Source: Sindora glabra
Taxonomy: Eukaryota; Streptophyta; Magnoliopsida; Fabales; Fabaceae
Assembly: GCA_020226215.1 (NCBI GenBank)
Contig: CM035235.1
Coordinates: forward strand, 39,295,457 to 39,359,456
Direction of reading: 5' to 3'
Length of the DNA: 64,000 nucleotides
The notes beneath the pieces were generated by a model, which was given only the letters and a program-made list of their open reading frames with translations, was not told the DNA's origin and searched no databases. Positions 35,401-45,799 of this stretch are shown here, piece after piece. How positions within the stretch are numbered: position 1 is the first letter of the stretch; every line of letters begins with the position of its first letter. The position numbers and the translations under genes were made by a program.

Positions 35401-35849
35401 TAATTCTATTTTTGAGAATTAATTGTACAATTGATTTTAGTCAGACAAAAGTCAAAATTTTCATCAAAATCAATTGCACAATTGATTCTGAATATTCTTG
35501 TGTGCAAATAATAGTGATAAATGGTTAGTTTTCATTTTCAAATATTTAAAATGGCTATAATACGATATAAGCTTTTTACATAAGCTAAAAAATATAAAAT
35601 ATAATATAGAGAAAGCCTAGATTTCATCTTTTGACATCATTTTACTCTTTGTTTCATCCAAATCATGATTTGAGCTCTTCATTTAAAATTTCTCTATTCT
35701 AAGAGCTTTATTTGTTTCACCACTTTATAAGAGTGTTTATTTGAGTTGATATTCATCTTATATTGCTTTTTAATTATAAAGGGTGATGTATCTCTTAAAA
35801 ATTATTTGAGAAGGAGAAATATCCTTTATAAAGAGAAATTTTACTTAAA

Positions 35850-36145
35850 GAAGAGTAAGGATTTATAAAGAGGCTTCTTCAAATGCTCGATTAAAACTTG
35901 AAAGGATAGTGGATTAAAACATAAGTTTAGAAAGTTTGAAGAATGGATATAGAACTAGGAGAAGATATTCAAAGCGGAACCAGCATAAATTCTTAAGGAA
36001 GAGTAAGGATTTGTAAAGAGGTTTCTTCAAGTACTCAATTAAAACTTGAAAGGATAGTTGATTGAAATACAAGCTTAGAAAACTTGTAGAATAGATATAC
36101 AACTAGGAGAAGATATTCAAAGGAGAATCATCATAAATTCTTGTA
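35850..36145 (+). repeat. 148-bp tandem duplication inside the LTR
   Basis: Copies begin gaagagtaaggattt at 35850 and 35998. Both contain attaaaacttgaaaggatag and ctaggagaagatattcaaag. Confidence 0.85.
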
Positions 36146-36227
36146 TTTGATCTCTCTGTCTCTATCTCATTATTCTTCTACACTATAATTTATTTTTTGG
36201 CAAAAATTACATCCTCTATTTTTGTTG

Positions 36228-36480
36228 TTATTTGTTAAATATATTGTGTTTCAATGCTTATGCTAATGTTTGGATTATTAAAATGCATAAAAGGGATGTA
36301 TATCTGTGCACGTGCTTCTTAATGATTTGTCTATGCATAATTTATGAAATTGTTGAATATATTATGCTTCAATGTTGATCTTGATGCTTAGATGATTAAA
36401 TGGTCAAAAGGAAAATCTATCTCTACATGTGCTTTTTAATTCTTTATCTATACCTAGTTGAATCAATTGCTTCATACAAG
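36228..36480 (+). repeat. About 121-bp tandem duplication inside the LTR
   Basis: Diverged copies start near 36228 (tgttaaatatattgtgtttc) and 36349 (tgttgaatatattatgcttc). Each continues through aaaagg...tatctctaca/tgca and cttttaatg/attctttgtct. Confidence 0.6.
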
Positions 36481-36772
36481 TGTATTGAATTATTATATAT
36501 TTTGTGCAAGCTTTTTCATTAAATTGTCTTGGATTTATTTTTTGATAATTTGTTTATGCATAGTTAAATGAGTTAATTTACACTAATTCTTTGAATTATC
36601 ATTATCTTAAGTACAAACAACTTTATAAAGCTCTCTTAAAATTGTTTGAATTAAAATTATTCTCATAATTTCCTAAAATAAAATACTTTTCAAAGAAGAT
36701 TTCAAAATTGGTGAAAGTTTTAATAACACCCAATTCACCTTCCCTCTTGGATATGAGTTACTAAGGTCAACA

Positions 36773-37055
36773 CAAACTAATAAATTTATCTTATAAGTTG
36801 TAAGAAGACCTGATTTTCTCAACTATAGGAACTTTTGAGTTCTAAGAATGTCTTCATGAAAACTAGCCTTTCCTATGTCTTATTAATAGTAATTAATACG
36901 TGAGTGCTAAGATAATAGTATATATGTGTACTTGGACACTTATGTTGAGGAACCTTTTAGTATAGATCAAGAAACCTAATTCTTGGACCTAATTAATGGC
37001 AAACCTTGTTTGGGATTTAAGAAGTTAAAGCTTTAAGGAATTTTTATTAAAAATA
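36773..37055. other. No gene seen
   Basis: Short AT-rich spacer between two LTR-like repeats. Confidence 0.4.
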
Positions 37056-38120
37056 TGTTAGTGTATACTCTAGTAGTTAACCATAGGATAAATGTATTTG
37101 CATATAATACATTAAGTTTTCTTTATATATAAATGAAAACATTCATTTGATTATTATATTTAATATTATATCTACATAATATAAATAAATAAAATAATTA
37201 TTTTCAGAATTAATCATATTATTATTAATTAGAATAGCAATAATACATCAAGACTAGTATGTAAACTAATATATATGCTAATTGATGATTACAATCATGG
37301 ATATAAGATATCAAGTTGACTTATAAGTACATGTTAAAGAATTAATATATTAGATTAACCTATCATTAGAATGTTACATAGATCATAATATCATAATGAT
37401 AATGATGTATGTGGTCTTTTAACCTAGAGTCACTATAGTTCTTTACATAAAGAGTCATATACTTTTAAGGCCATCTAATATCACCTGTGATAGGATCAAC
37501 CTAAAAAATGATAATTGGATATATCACAAATTGTGTGAAGGGATATAAGTGATCTAAATGGTATTTTGTCCTTTCTATATGGAAAAGAGATATATGTAGA
37601 GCTCTTGATTGTTTAAAACTATTAAATGCTTGATCATGCTTAAATAGATCAATATATAATATTAATTCTTTTATTTCAGTTAGTCTACTTATGAATCAAG
37701 GAATACATAAATTGAATTATGAAAAGGCTAACACAATCCGTACCTCAAGTTTAATTTGGATATCTAAGAAAAAAGGAATCAAATTACATAGAACATTAGT
37801 CTTAGTGAGGTTATGTCGAATTACTAACAATTCTCATTACTTAGGTAGCAATAATATAATGGTAGAAACTACTTATTGTCTATGATACTAAAATAGAATT
37901 TTAAGCTCGTTACTAATATAATGAGAACTTATAGGATCACACACAAGAATGAGTCAAATATTGGAATTTTAATATAATTAGAAACTTTTAGTCAAACTAA
38001 AGCTCCTAATTAAGAAAGGTCTAATATAATTGGGCTTTACTAAGTAATAACATAGTGTAATTAGGTTATACTTAGGAAGATTAAATGTAGGATGATTAAT
38101 GACCAGTTGTGTTTAGGCCT
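37056..38120 (+). repeat. LTR-like dispersed repeat
   Basis: Begins TGTTAGTGTATACTCTAGTA and contains phrases I associate with a widespread plant LTR family, such as tttaacctagagtcactata, cctgtgataggatcaacct, aaggctaacacaatccgtac and acttataggatcacacac. No coding content or paired copy is visible in the window. Its right boundary and any target duplication are unclear. Confidence 0.35.
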
Positions 38121-38149
38121 GATTAATAATCAAAGCCCAATCATTTCCC

Positions 38150-38282
38150 TACTTAAGGTAAAAGAAATAAAAGGTGAATAAAGGCTAGTCTATTTTGTCA
38201 ATAAAACTTTACATGTACCAAAAAATTGAGAAGTTAGCATTCACCTTAATAATTACCTCTAAGAGGTTAAAAACATACTTTA
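38150..38282 (+). pseudogene. Tat-like gypsy RNase H, left piece
   Basis: Reads EIKGE.RLVYFVNKTLH then, after a frame change, KLAFTLIITSKRLKTYF. This is the start of the RNase H domain of Ty3/gypsy elements (VYFVSKTLxGxExxYxxxEKLAFALVxAxRKLxxYF). It stops exactly at the terminus of a PIF/Harbinger element and resumes at 43315. Confidence 0.8.
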
Positions 38283-39589
38283 GGAGTTGTTTAGTTCATA
38301 CAAAAAGTAAGTTCTCTTTAGAAAATTGAATTTCCTAAAAAGTAACTTCCTATATAAACTTCTAAGGAAGTTCTCTTAAAGTTCTTTAGTTAACACTAAA
38401 GAAATAACATTTCTCAGAAAGTAATTTTTTATATTTTATTTAGTTTAACTTTTAACTATTCAGGAAGTATTAATAAAATGACTACTATACCGTTAATATT
38501 ATTGTAATACATATTAATAAATTTTAATAATTTTTAATTCCCTTTCTTTAAAATAATATATGCAATATCTTTTGCATCATAATTTTTATTAATTCATTAT
38601 TTTATATTTTATATAAAAATTAAATTAACTAATAATTTTATATTTTTTACAAAAAATTAAATTAACACATATTTCATAATTTTTAATTTTAACACATGAC
38701 TCATAATTTAATTCACACTTTACAAACACAAAAAGACATAACTTTGATTTTATTTTATGTCACTTAGAAGTTATATTTTTAAAACATAACTCATAATTTA
38801 TAGGATAATTTATCAAATCAAATGTCATAAAATAAAAAAAAGTGTTTTATTGTGGGAAAGAAAGTGGACACTTACTAATGTGAAGGTTATTCATAAGGTT
38901 CTATAGGATTCAAAGTTTAAAGCTAAGTTATAATTTTGCAAAAGATATTTTACCGAATTGTAACTTAGTTTATGTCATGTGTGTTTTTAAATCCCCATCA
39001 AGGGTGGTTAGAATATATAGATAGCAAGTATCTTCAAATAGTTACTACAGTTAATAAGTGAGCAATATTTCTTAGAACTCTACTACTATTTTTGCTATGT
39101 AATAAAAAAATTGGAAATTGGACACTTACATTACTCTTCCTATTTTTATCCGAAACACCCACATTACCATTTTCCTTCAATTTTCTTATAAAGACAAAAG
39201 GGAAAATAAACATAAAGTTGCATTAGATTCTTCATCTTTTAATCATGCTTTTAATGGCCATATCTCTCAGAAATACTAAACAAATATTTAAGATTTAATT
39301 AAAGGATGGTTACAAATTTAGGTATCATATCGTAATATTTAATACATTAACTAAAAGTTGCATTAAGTATTATATTTTTAACTCTAATGCTAGATAATAG
39401 TCCAAAAGATTGGAGCACTTACAAAATTTCAAAAACCTAACATGATTCTAATAAGTATCATAAGTCTAAATGACTACTAGAGATCATAAAATATTACTGA
39501 TCTAGAAGTAACAAACCATGCACATAAGTAGCTCTATAATTTTAAGGAAGGTTGAAAAAGAAATTAACTTCAAGTGGATTGGTTGCAAT

Positions 39590-40520
39590 TTACTTTGCCA
39601 CATTCATAACTTGTGTAAGAGCTAATCTATTAACCTTCCTAATCTCTATAACCACTTGTATCCTTCTTCCTACAAAATCAAATCCACATTGAAAATAAAT
39701 AGCCAAATGACCTATATGTTGACTTGCAACTTCCATCACATTGCTCATTTTTTCAAGTTTAGTAGAAAATCCTTTCAAAACTTCCACAATTTTAGTCCTT
39801 GCCTTCTTTTCTTATAACTTACTGGTGTAGTTGATGAAGGTCCTCTTGGACTACATCGACATAGTAAACTTATATCCTTTATAGAAAACGTAAAAGCACG
39901 TTCTTCTTTTTTTTTCTTCTTTCACAACCCTCCCTTCATCTTCCATCGCTTCTAGTGCATCCTATGGATTTTCAACTTCATCTCCAATAACTCTATCTTT
40001 TCCAAAGATTTTGGTTAAACTGTTAAAAGATGAAAAAAGTTTGTTTCTTAACGCTACAGCATTTTTGTAACTCTAACATATAAAAAAGGATGACATAAAA
40101 GTTGGAAATATATATACATATATAAAAGAAAAAAACATAGTAGAGAATATTACATTCGCCCATTCGCCCCAAATTGCTTTTGAATAAGTCACAAACTTTC
40201 TTTGTTATTCCATCCAAGTCCACTAATAGTTGGACCTAACATTTCCTCAATAGCGTTAAATTGGTTTCTTAGAAGCTTTACTCTAAACCCAATATGTGGT
40301 TTACCTTTCAAACCATAACCTAGAAGCTTTTATTCCATAAGACATTCTAAGTTGGAATAAGCATCACTTTTAAACTAGCCATTATCTATTTTCCAATCAC
40401 TAAGATCTATAAAATCCATCATTGCAATAATAAGTGCATGATCCTTAACATTTTCCCATCTTATACAAGTTTTAGAAGAGTTACCAACATTAACACCTTG
40501 GTTAGCATTTCCTTATCCTT
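39590..40520 (-). pseudogene. Harbinger ORF1: Myb/SANT-like DNA-binding protein
   Basis: Companion protein that PIF/Harbinger transposases need to bind element ends. From the N-terminus: RWENVKDHALIIAMMDFIDL, then LKGKPHIGFRVKLLRNQFNA, EEMLG and SGLGWNN, the plant Myb/SANT-like domain with its W-spaced helices. Further on come KIFGKDRVIGDEVENP (family: IFGKDRATG) and a C-terminal helix, EVLKGFSTKLEKMSNVMEVA. In-frame stops and one AT-rich intron-like stretch (about 40060-40160) interrupt it. Confidence 0.85.
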
Positions 40521-41489
40521 TGGATTAACTTATCTCTATGACAAAAAAATGGGAAAAAAAATGAGATAGCTAACAATATGTTCAATTAAAGGGAAAACAT
40601 TAAATTCAAGAGCATATCCCAAACATACATTAATTGTTTATTCATAAAAACACAATTAGAAACACTACAGAGTCTTAGAGAATATAGATGTGACATAAAC
40701 AAATTATATATATATATAAGTTAGTAAATTGCAATATAAACATGACTAGTAACATTCTACTGTACTAGAAATCATAGATGACATAAATAGATTCAGTAAC
40801 TAAGATCTATTCATAGTGTTCCTTAGTGAAGAGTTATTAGCACATGATTTCTAAAAAATGCTTGCTAAAACTTATTAACTCTCTTGGATAATTTAAACAT
40901 CTAATTCATTTGGTTCATCAAGATTCTTGCTAAAAAATGTTATATATAAAGATTGTTGTATATAAATTAGCCAAAAAACATAAAAAATAGAAACCATGCG
41001 GTAACTTTCAAACGTTTACCTTTATAACAGATTTTATTAGATAATACAGCTTTTAGCCATTATAAATAATGTGTGATTAAATTGAAGTTTAAACTTTAAA
41101 TAATATATCATCTTATAATATTAGAAAATTGCTAATGTTATACATACACACACGCGTGCGCACGTATATATATAAAACTTGTAAGCATTTAAAGCCAGCT
41201 TGGTTATATTGCTTGCATAACATATCCTCATATTTTCCTTTAAATCATTAAGAAGCATAAGAAACATGGGAAATATATACTTAGGAAATATTTTTGCATT
41301 ATTGAAAAAACAATCTCAAACTAAGGTAAGAATATTGCACAAAGTCTCTAAAGTAGGACATATGGAAAACTTTATATTACAGCATTATTTTCAATAGAAG
41401 TACAACATACCTCCTCAGATAAGGCAACTTTACATTATGAATGCAAAAGTAAAGGAAAGAAGTAACTAAAACTATACTTTCACATCTCA

Positions 41490-41555
<66 letters not shown>

Positions 41556-41904
41556 ATGAAAGGAAAATTCATTAAATAAAATTGATAAACAGAGCATAAA
41601 ATAAAGTCTAATTTCGATGGTCCCCAATTTCTCACTGGTTATGCATATGCCAACCCCTTCTATCAAATTAATCTTTCAAAAGAAAGAACAATGAACAACA
41701 AGATCAATTATAATGCTCATATTTATAGAAATTCATATAATATTGTAAAATTAATTATTTTTTCATATACAATAAAAAAGGCCAATGTTAACATCAGCAT
41801 AAAATTAAGTTATGTTTCAAACATCAATCCATCAATCAAATGCAAAATGAAACTCGATACTAGTAGTTTTTATACACCATATTCAACAATTTTGCAATAA
41901 TACA
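40521..41904. other. Interior of the Harbinger element between its genes
   Basis: No coding motif recognised. Contains a (TA)n run at 41493-41553 and a short acacacgcgtgcgcacgta alternating purine-pyrimidine stretch near 41150. Confidence 0.6.
41493..41553. repeat. (TA)n microsatellite
   Basis: Uninterrupted alternating TA for about 60 bp. Confidence 0.95.
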
Positions 41905-42608
41905 TTATACATCTCATTAGCAAGATCCATTCTAAATGTACGCCATGTAGTGCTAGTCTTCATAATCCTAATATTAAGGTTACCATGTTCTCCATCCTCA
42001 TTATCCATAAGCCAAAGCTTTATAGGCTCTATACTTATGTGTGCTCAAATAAGATTATGCATCAACATATTTGCTAAAATAATTTTACCCACAATCCTCC
42101 TAGGATACCAAATAATGCATCATAGAATATCCTATCTCATTTTCAACAATCCAAAATACCTAATGTCCATAACATTTCTTGCTTGAAATGCTTCACGTTA
42201 AAATATTCCTTGGCTAATGTTTGTTGAACACCACTCTTTTATACACTCAAATGATACCTTTAACCTTTAAATAGTGTTAAAAATCCTTCACAATTTATAT
42301 ATTCAGTATCACATAAATAGTAGTTTCCTATATTTATAGTTCATAATAACCATTATGAAAAATCACTAATGCTATTACCACCTTGTGGTACTTTTAAAGC
42401 ATTTTTTTCTACAAAGTGCATCTTAAAGTACTTTATTATCATGAGCAGAGCCTTCTTAATCAAGTAATATATAAAAAAATTTAAATCTCATGTGAATGCT
42501 ACCAATACAATAGTAGTGAATTCTCCTTTTCTATTTTTGAATATACCTTTGTCCTTATCATAACACAAAACTTAATATATGTTCCATTTAAGGCACATAA
42601 GCAATTCT

Positions 42609-42645
<37 letters not shown>

Positions 42646-42860
42646 TCTATTAATATATCTTATTAATATTCATGAAATTATCTAATCATCTTAAAAACTT
42701 AAACTTATCATAAATTATTTCCATCATTCATCTTGGTATTTTTCTAACACATGCTTAGGCTTCTTTCATAAAAGCATAATGACATCTATGGATACCATAA
42801 AGAATTACATTGAAATACCTAGATATTCTCTCACCACTTTTTTTAAAATATAATTAAGTT
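41905..42860 (-). pseudogene. Harbinger transposase (DDE_Tnp_4 type)
   Basis: Nuclease that cuts and moves the element. Motifs from N to C, with frame changes, are: KSGERISRYFN (family RSGETISRYF); a stretch matching NCLGALDGTYI just below the (TA)n run at 42612-42643; YDKDKGIFKNRKGEFTTIVL; a LKVPQGG block with the YLCDTEYINCEGFL counterpart of YLVDAGYxNxxGFLxPYRG; and MDIRYFGLLKMR then IILANMLMHNLI (family IERCFGLLKMRW and IIxACCLLHNFI). The first catalytic aspartate region and the C-terminal helix are recognisable but the reading frame is broken many times. Confidence 0.9.
42612..42643. repeat. (TA)n microsatellite within the transposase gene
   Basis: About 32 bp of alternating TA at the boundary between the N-terminal and catalytic parts of the transposase. 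It may have grown in a former intron. Confidence 0.9.
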
Positions 42861-43314
42861 CTTTAATTTTTTTTATGTTATAAGAAAGTGTAAATAGAAA
42901 TAAAGAAAGAGAAAAAGAAATAGTGAAAGAGTAAAAGATAGGTGACATTGGCTTATTGAAAAATTATTTGTGTTGTTGTCAAAGATTTTGATTCAGAGTG
43001 CATCAACAAAGCCAAAGAAAGAAACAACAAATGTGTTATGAAATGAAACCTTTGTAGTTAAAAAAGAGGATAAAGTTGCTACTAATTAAAAAAACAAAGG
43101 TAACATTGTTTTGTAATTGTAAAAGATACAAGAAGTACAACTTACCAAGAAAGGAATAGGTGAGCCACTTTCTATATTCTATGGGAAGTAAGATTTCCAA
43201 GGAAGTACTATTTCTCCTACTTTGCCATAAAGTGGTCAACTAAATAATTCAACTTTTGTTTACTTCCTAAGAAGTTGTACTTCCCATAGGACTTTTGCAA
43301 ACCAAACAGTCTCA

Positions 43315-45060
43315 TTAAATCATAGTCAATACTAACTAGCCAAATTAAGTCTTACATATACTCGACAGAGCAGGCTAATTAGTGGTATGGTCAATAAAGC
43401 TTATAGAATATAGGTTACTCTTTAAAACAAGAAAAATGATTAAAGTGCAAACCTTAGTTGACTTCACAGCTAAAATGATAAAACTCATTGATAAGGAAAC
43501 TGCAGAAGACTTGCCATTTGTTTAAACCCTTTATAAAGATGGTTCCTCAGATAAAAATGGAAGTAAAGCTTAAGTAATCCTTGAAGGACTAAATAAAGTA
43601 ACAATTGAATATGTTGTAAAGTTTAATTTCAAAAAAAATAATAATAACCAAGTCAAATATAAGGTATTAATTGCTATATTAAGATTAGCAAAGAAAATGG
43701 GAGCAAAAGCAATAAGAGCAAAAAGTGATTCTCAAACGATGGTCAGTCAAATCAATAGAACATATCAAACAAAAGTCTCCTATCTAATTTAGTATACAAA
43801 AAAGGTGAAAGCGAGGAACACCATTTTATATGGAAAATAATCAATTATATAAAAAAGGATTTGCCCTTCCTACCTTAGGATGCCCTCACCCAAATAAAGT
43901 TAATTATGCATTAAAAGAACTAAATGAAGGAATTTGCAAAAGTCATATAACTAGATCTTTCCAAACACAAAAAGTTGTTCATTCTAGATACTTTTGGCAA
44001 ACTATGAAAAAAGATGCTCTTAAGTTAGTTAAGAAATGTGAACTCTAAATACTTTTGGCAGACTATGAAAAAAGATGCTCTTAAGTTGGTTAAGAAATGT
44101 GAACAATGTCAAAAGCATGCAGACAATTCTATATTACCATCCTCAACCTAATGACCAATCATTTGACCATAACCTTTTACCCAATGGGATATTGATTTTT
44201 TGGGACCATTTCCAATCAACCTTAGACAATTTAAATTTCTAATATTAGCCATTGACCACTTTACCAAATGTATTGAAGCTAAAACTTTAGCTATTATTAT
44301 TGTTAAAAATATACAAAAATTTATTTGAAAAAATATTTCTTGTAAACTTAGCACCTTCAATGTTCTTATCAATGATAATAAAGCCCACTTCACCAATGAA
44401 TCATTCAAAAAATTTTGTAAACTTATGAAGATACATAAAGATTCTTGTCAGTTGAAAATCCTTATACAAATGAATAGGTTAAACTAATCAATTGACTTAT
44501 ATTAGAAAAGTTACATAAAAGGCTAGATAATTCAAGAAATAACTGGATGGAATAGCTCCTAAGCATGCTTTGGTCTTATGAGATGACCATTCAATCAACC
44601 ACTAAGGAAGCCCCATTTCATCTGACCTTTGAGCATAAAGCCCTTATACTAATTAAAATTAGCAAATCAAGTCAAATAATATAGCATTATATTTACACAA
44701 GAGGACAACAGTAACTTGTTACAAGAAAGCTTGGATATGCTTAATGAAGACCAAGAAAAAGCCTATATTTGGTCTTTCACATATAAGTAAAAAGTGGCCA
44801 AGTATTAAGACAAGCAAATCAAACCTCAAAAATTTGGAAAAAGGACATTGGTAATAAAAAAGGCATATGGCCCAAGGATGGAACATGAAGAATGAAAGTT
44901 AGTAGCAACTTAGGAAGCCTCTTTCAATAGTAAGAAAATTTAGGAATAGTGCTTATAAGATAGAAACACTAAAATGGAAATTGATGCCCAAAACATGAAA
45001 TGTATCATTTTCAAGATTACCATGTTAGTGTTTTAGAATAGAATGTCAAGGAAAAAAAAT
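43315..45060 (+). pseudogene. Tat-like Ty3/gypsy RNase H and integrase, right piece
   Basis: Resumes the RNase H broken at 38282. It reads ...LTSQIK... then KVQTLVDFTAKM (family KAQALADFIxEM), then the second, plant-type RNase H: YKDGSSDKNGSKA, VILEGLNKVTIEYVVKFNF, AILRLAKKMGAKAIRAKSDS and QTMVSQINRTYQTK. Integrase follows: LYKKGFALPTLGCPHP, the zinc region YFWQTMKKDALKLVKKC, a core with GIDFLGPF-like and LAIDHFTKCIEAKTL, and a degenerate C-terminus near 44950. A dual RNase H of this kind is typical of the Tat lineage. Many stops are present and no intact ORF remains. Confidence 0.85.
43983..44104 (+). repeat. 61-bp tandem duplication in the integrase zinc region
   Basis: Two adjacent copies start tctagata/tctaaata and end aagaaatgtgaac, with few differences. 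The duplicated segment encodes YFWQTMKKDALKLVKKCE. A stop separates the copies, and the second copy supplies the following cysteine motif (CEQCQKHA). Confidence 0.9.
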
Positions 45061-45799
45061 TAGGTATGGTATTATTCCATGAAATGTGTGCATTTATGGA
45101 GTATACCCTTATAAAGGAAAGAATAAAAGTGAGTATTTTGTCTTTAATCTTAAATCATGCAATCAATACTATTGCCACATTGTTATATGAAATAATTCTT
45201 TAACTTTATATAAGATTAACTCTATACAAGACCACTAAAATATCATAATGATAAATGAACAACAAAAACAAAATTTACTTGATTAAGCATCCAAATCAAT
45301 GACCATGGATTGATCATACACCATTGAACAATGGGTTAACACAAATTAGTGAACATTGATCAATTGTGCACTATTAAATGACAAGCACCCCATTGAACAA
45401 TGGGTGAAACATTTACTAATACAAGTATTGAAATTGATGAATGTTGGTCATACTGTGATGAATAATGAAAATAAAAATCATTAATATCATTCATACTAAG
45501 GAATTGGATCATCCTCTATCAACAATCCACAAAGGTCATTCCACATTCAAATCTAAGTGTCTCGATCCAATTTTGTGCATACAAAGGTTGTAGAGTAACT
45601 TTGAAAGAAAATAGAGGAATGATATAATAATTCTTCATTGATAAAATATTAAAAACTATGTCACAAATTGCTCATATTCAAAATAGTTACGAAGTCTTTC
45701 CATCCAACCCTTTACAATATATTCCCCTTGCGTTTTTTATTTCCAGCAGTACCTCATAATTTATAACAATCCAACAAAAAATATTAGTCTATTCTACGA
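45061..45799. other. Between gypsy pol and the antisense ORF
   Basis: No gene seen. Two copies of a perfect short palindrome, ccattgaacaatgggt, lie at 45321-45336 and 45390-45405. Confidence 0.5.

Larger units (their letters stand above)
34103..36772 (+). repeat. Large LTR (SIRE/Maximus-like copia), probably solo
   Basis: Starts TGAGTTTTGATAATGACAAA, like SIRE-type LTR starts (tgttttgatgatgacaaa), and ends ...cccaattcacc...ggtcaaca at 36772. It includes imperfect palindromes caattgcacaattgatt near 35470 and a gatctctctgtctctatctc block near 36150. The segment at 24.64-25.76 kb has the same landmarks. It is expanded by several internal tandem duplications. I found no gag or pol beside it and no clear target-site duplication. 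Confidence 0.55.
38283..43314 (-). mobile_element. Complete PIF/Harbinger DNA transposon (5.03 kb)
   Basis: The left end is GGAGTTGTTTAGTT and the right end, on minus, TGAGACTGTTTGGTT. They match apart from transitions, one terminal mismatch and one inserted base. The flanks are TTA on both sides (38280-38282 and 43315-43317), the usual 3-bp PIF/Harbinger target duplication. It carries both genes of the superfamily on the minus strand, a DDE transposase (about 41.9-42.86 kb) and a Myb/SANT-like protein (about 39.59-40.52 kb). It interrupts a gypsy RNase H that reads through when the element is removed. Stops in both genes indicate it is inactive. Confidence 0.9.
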
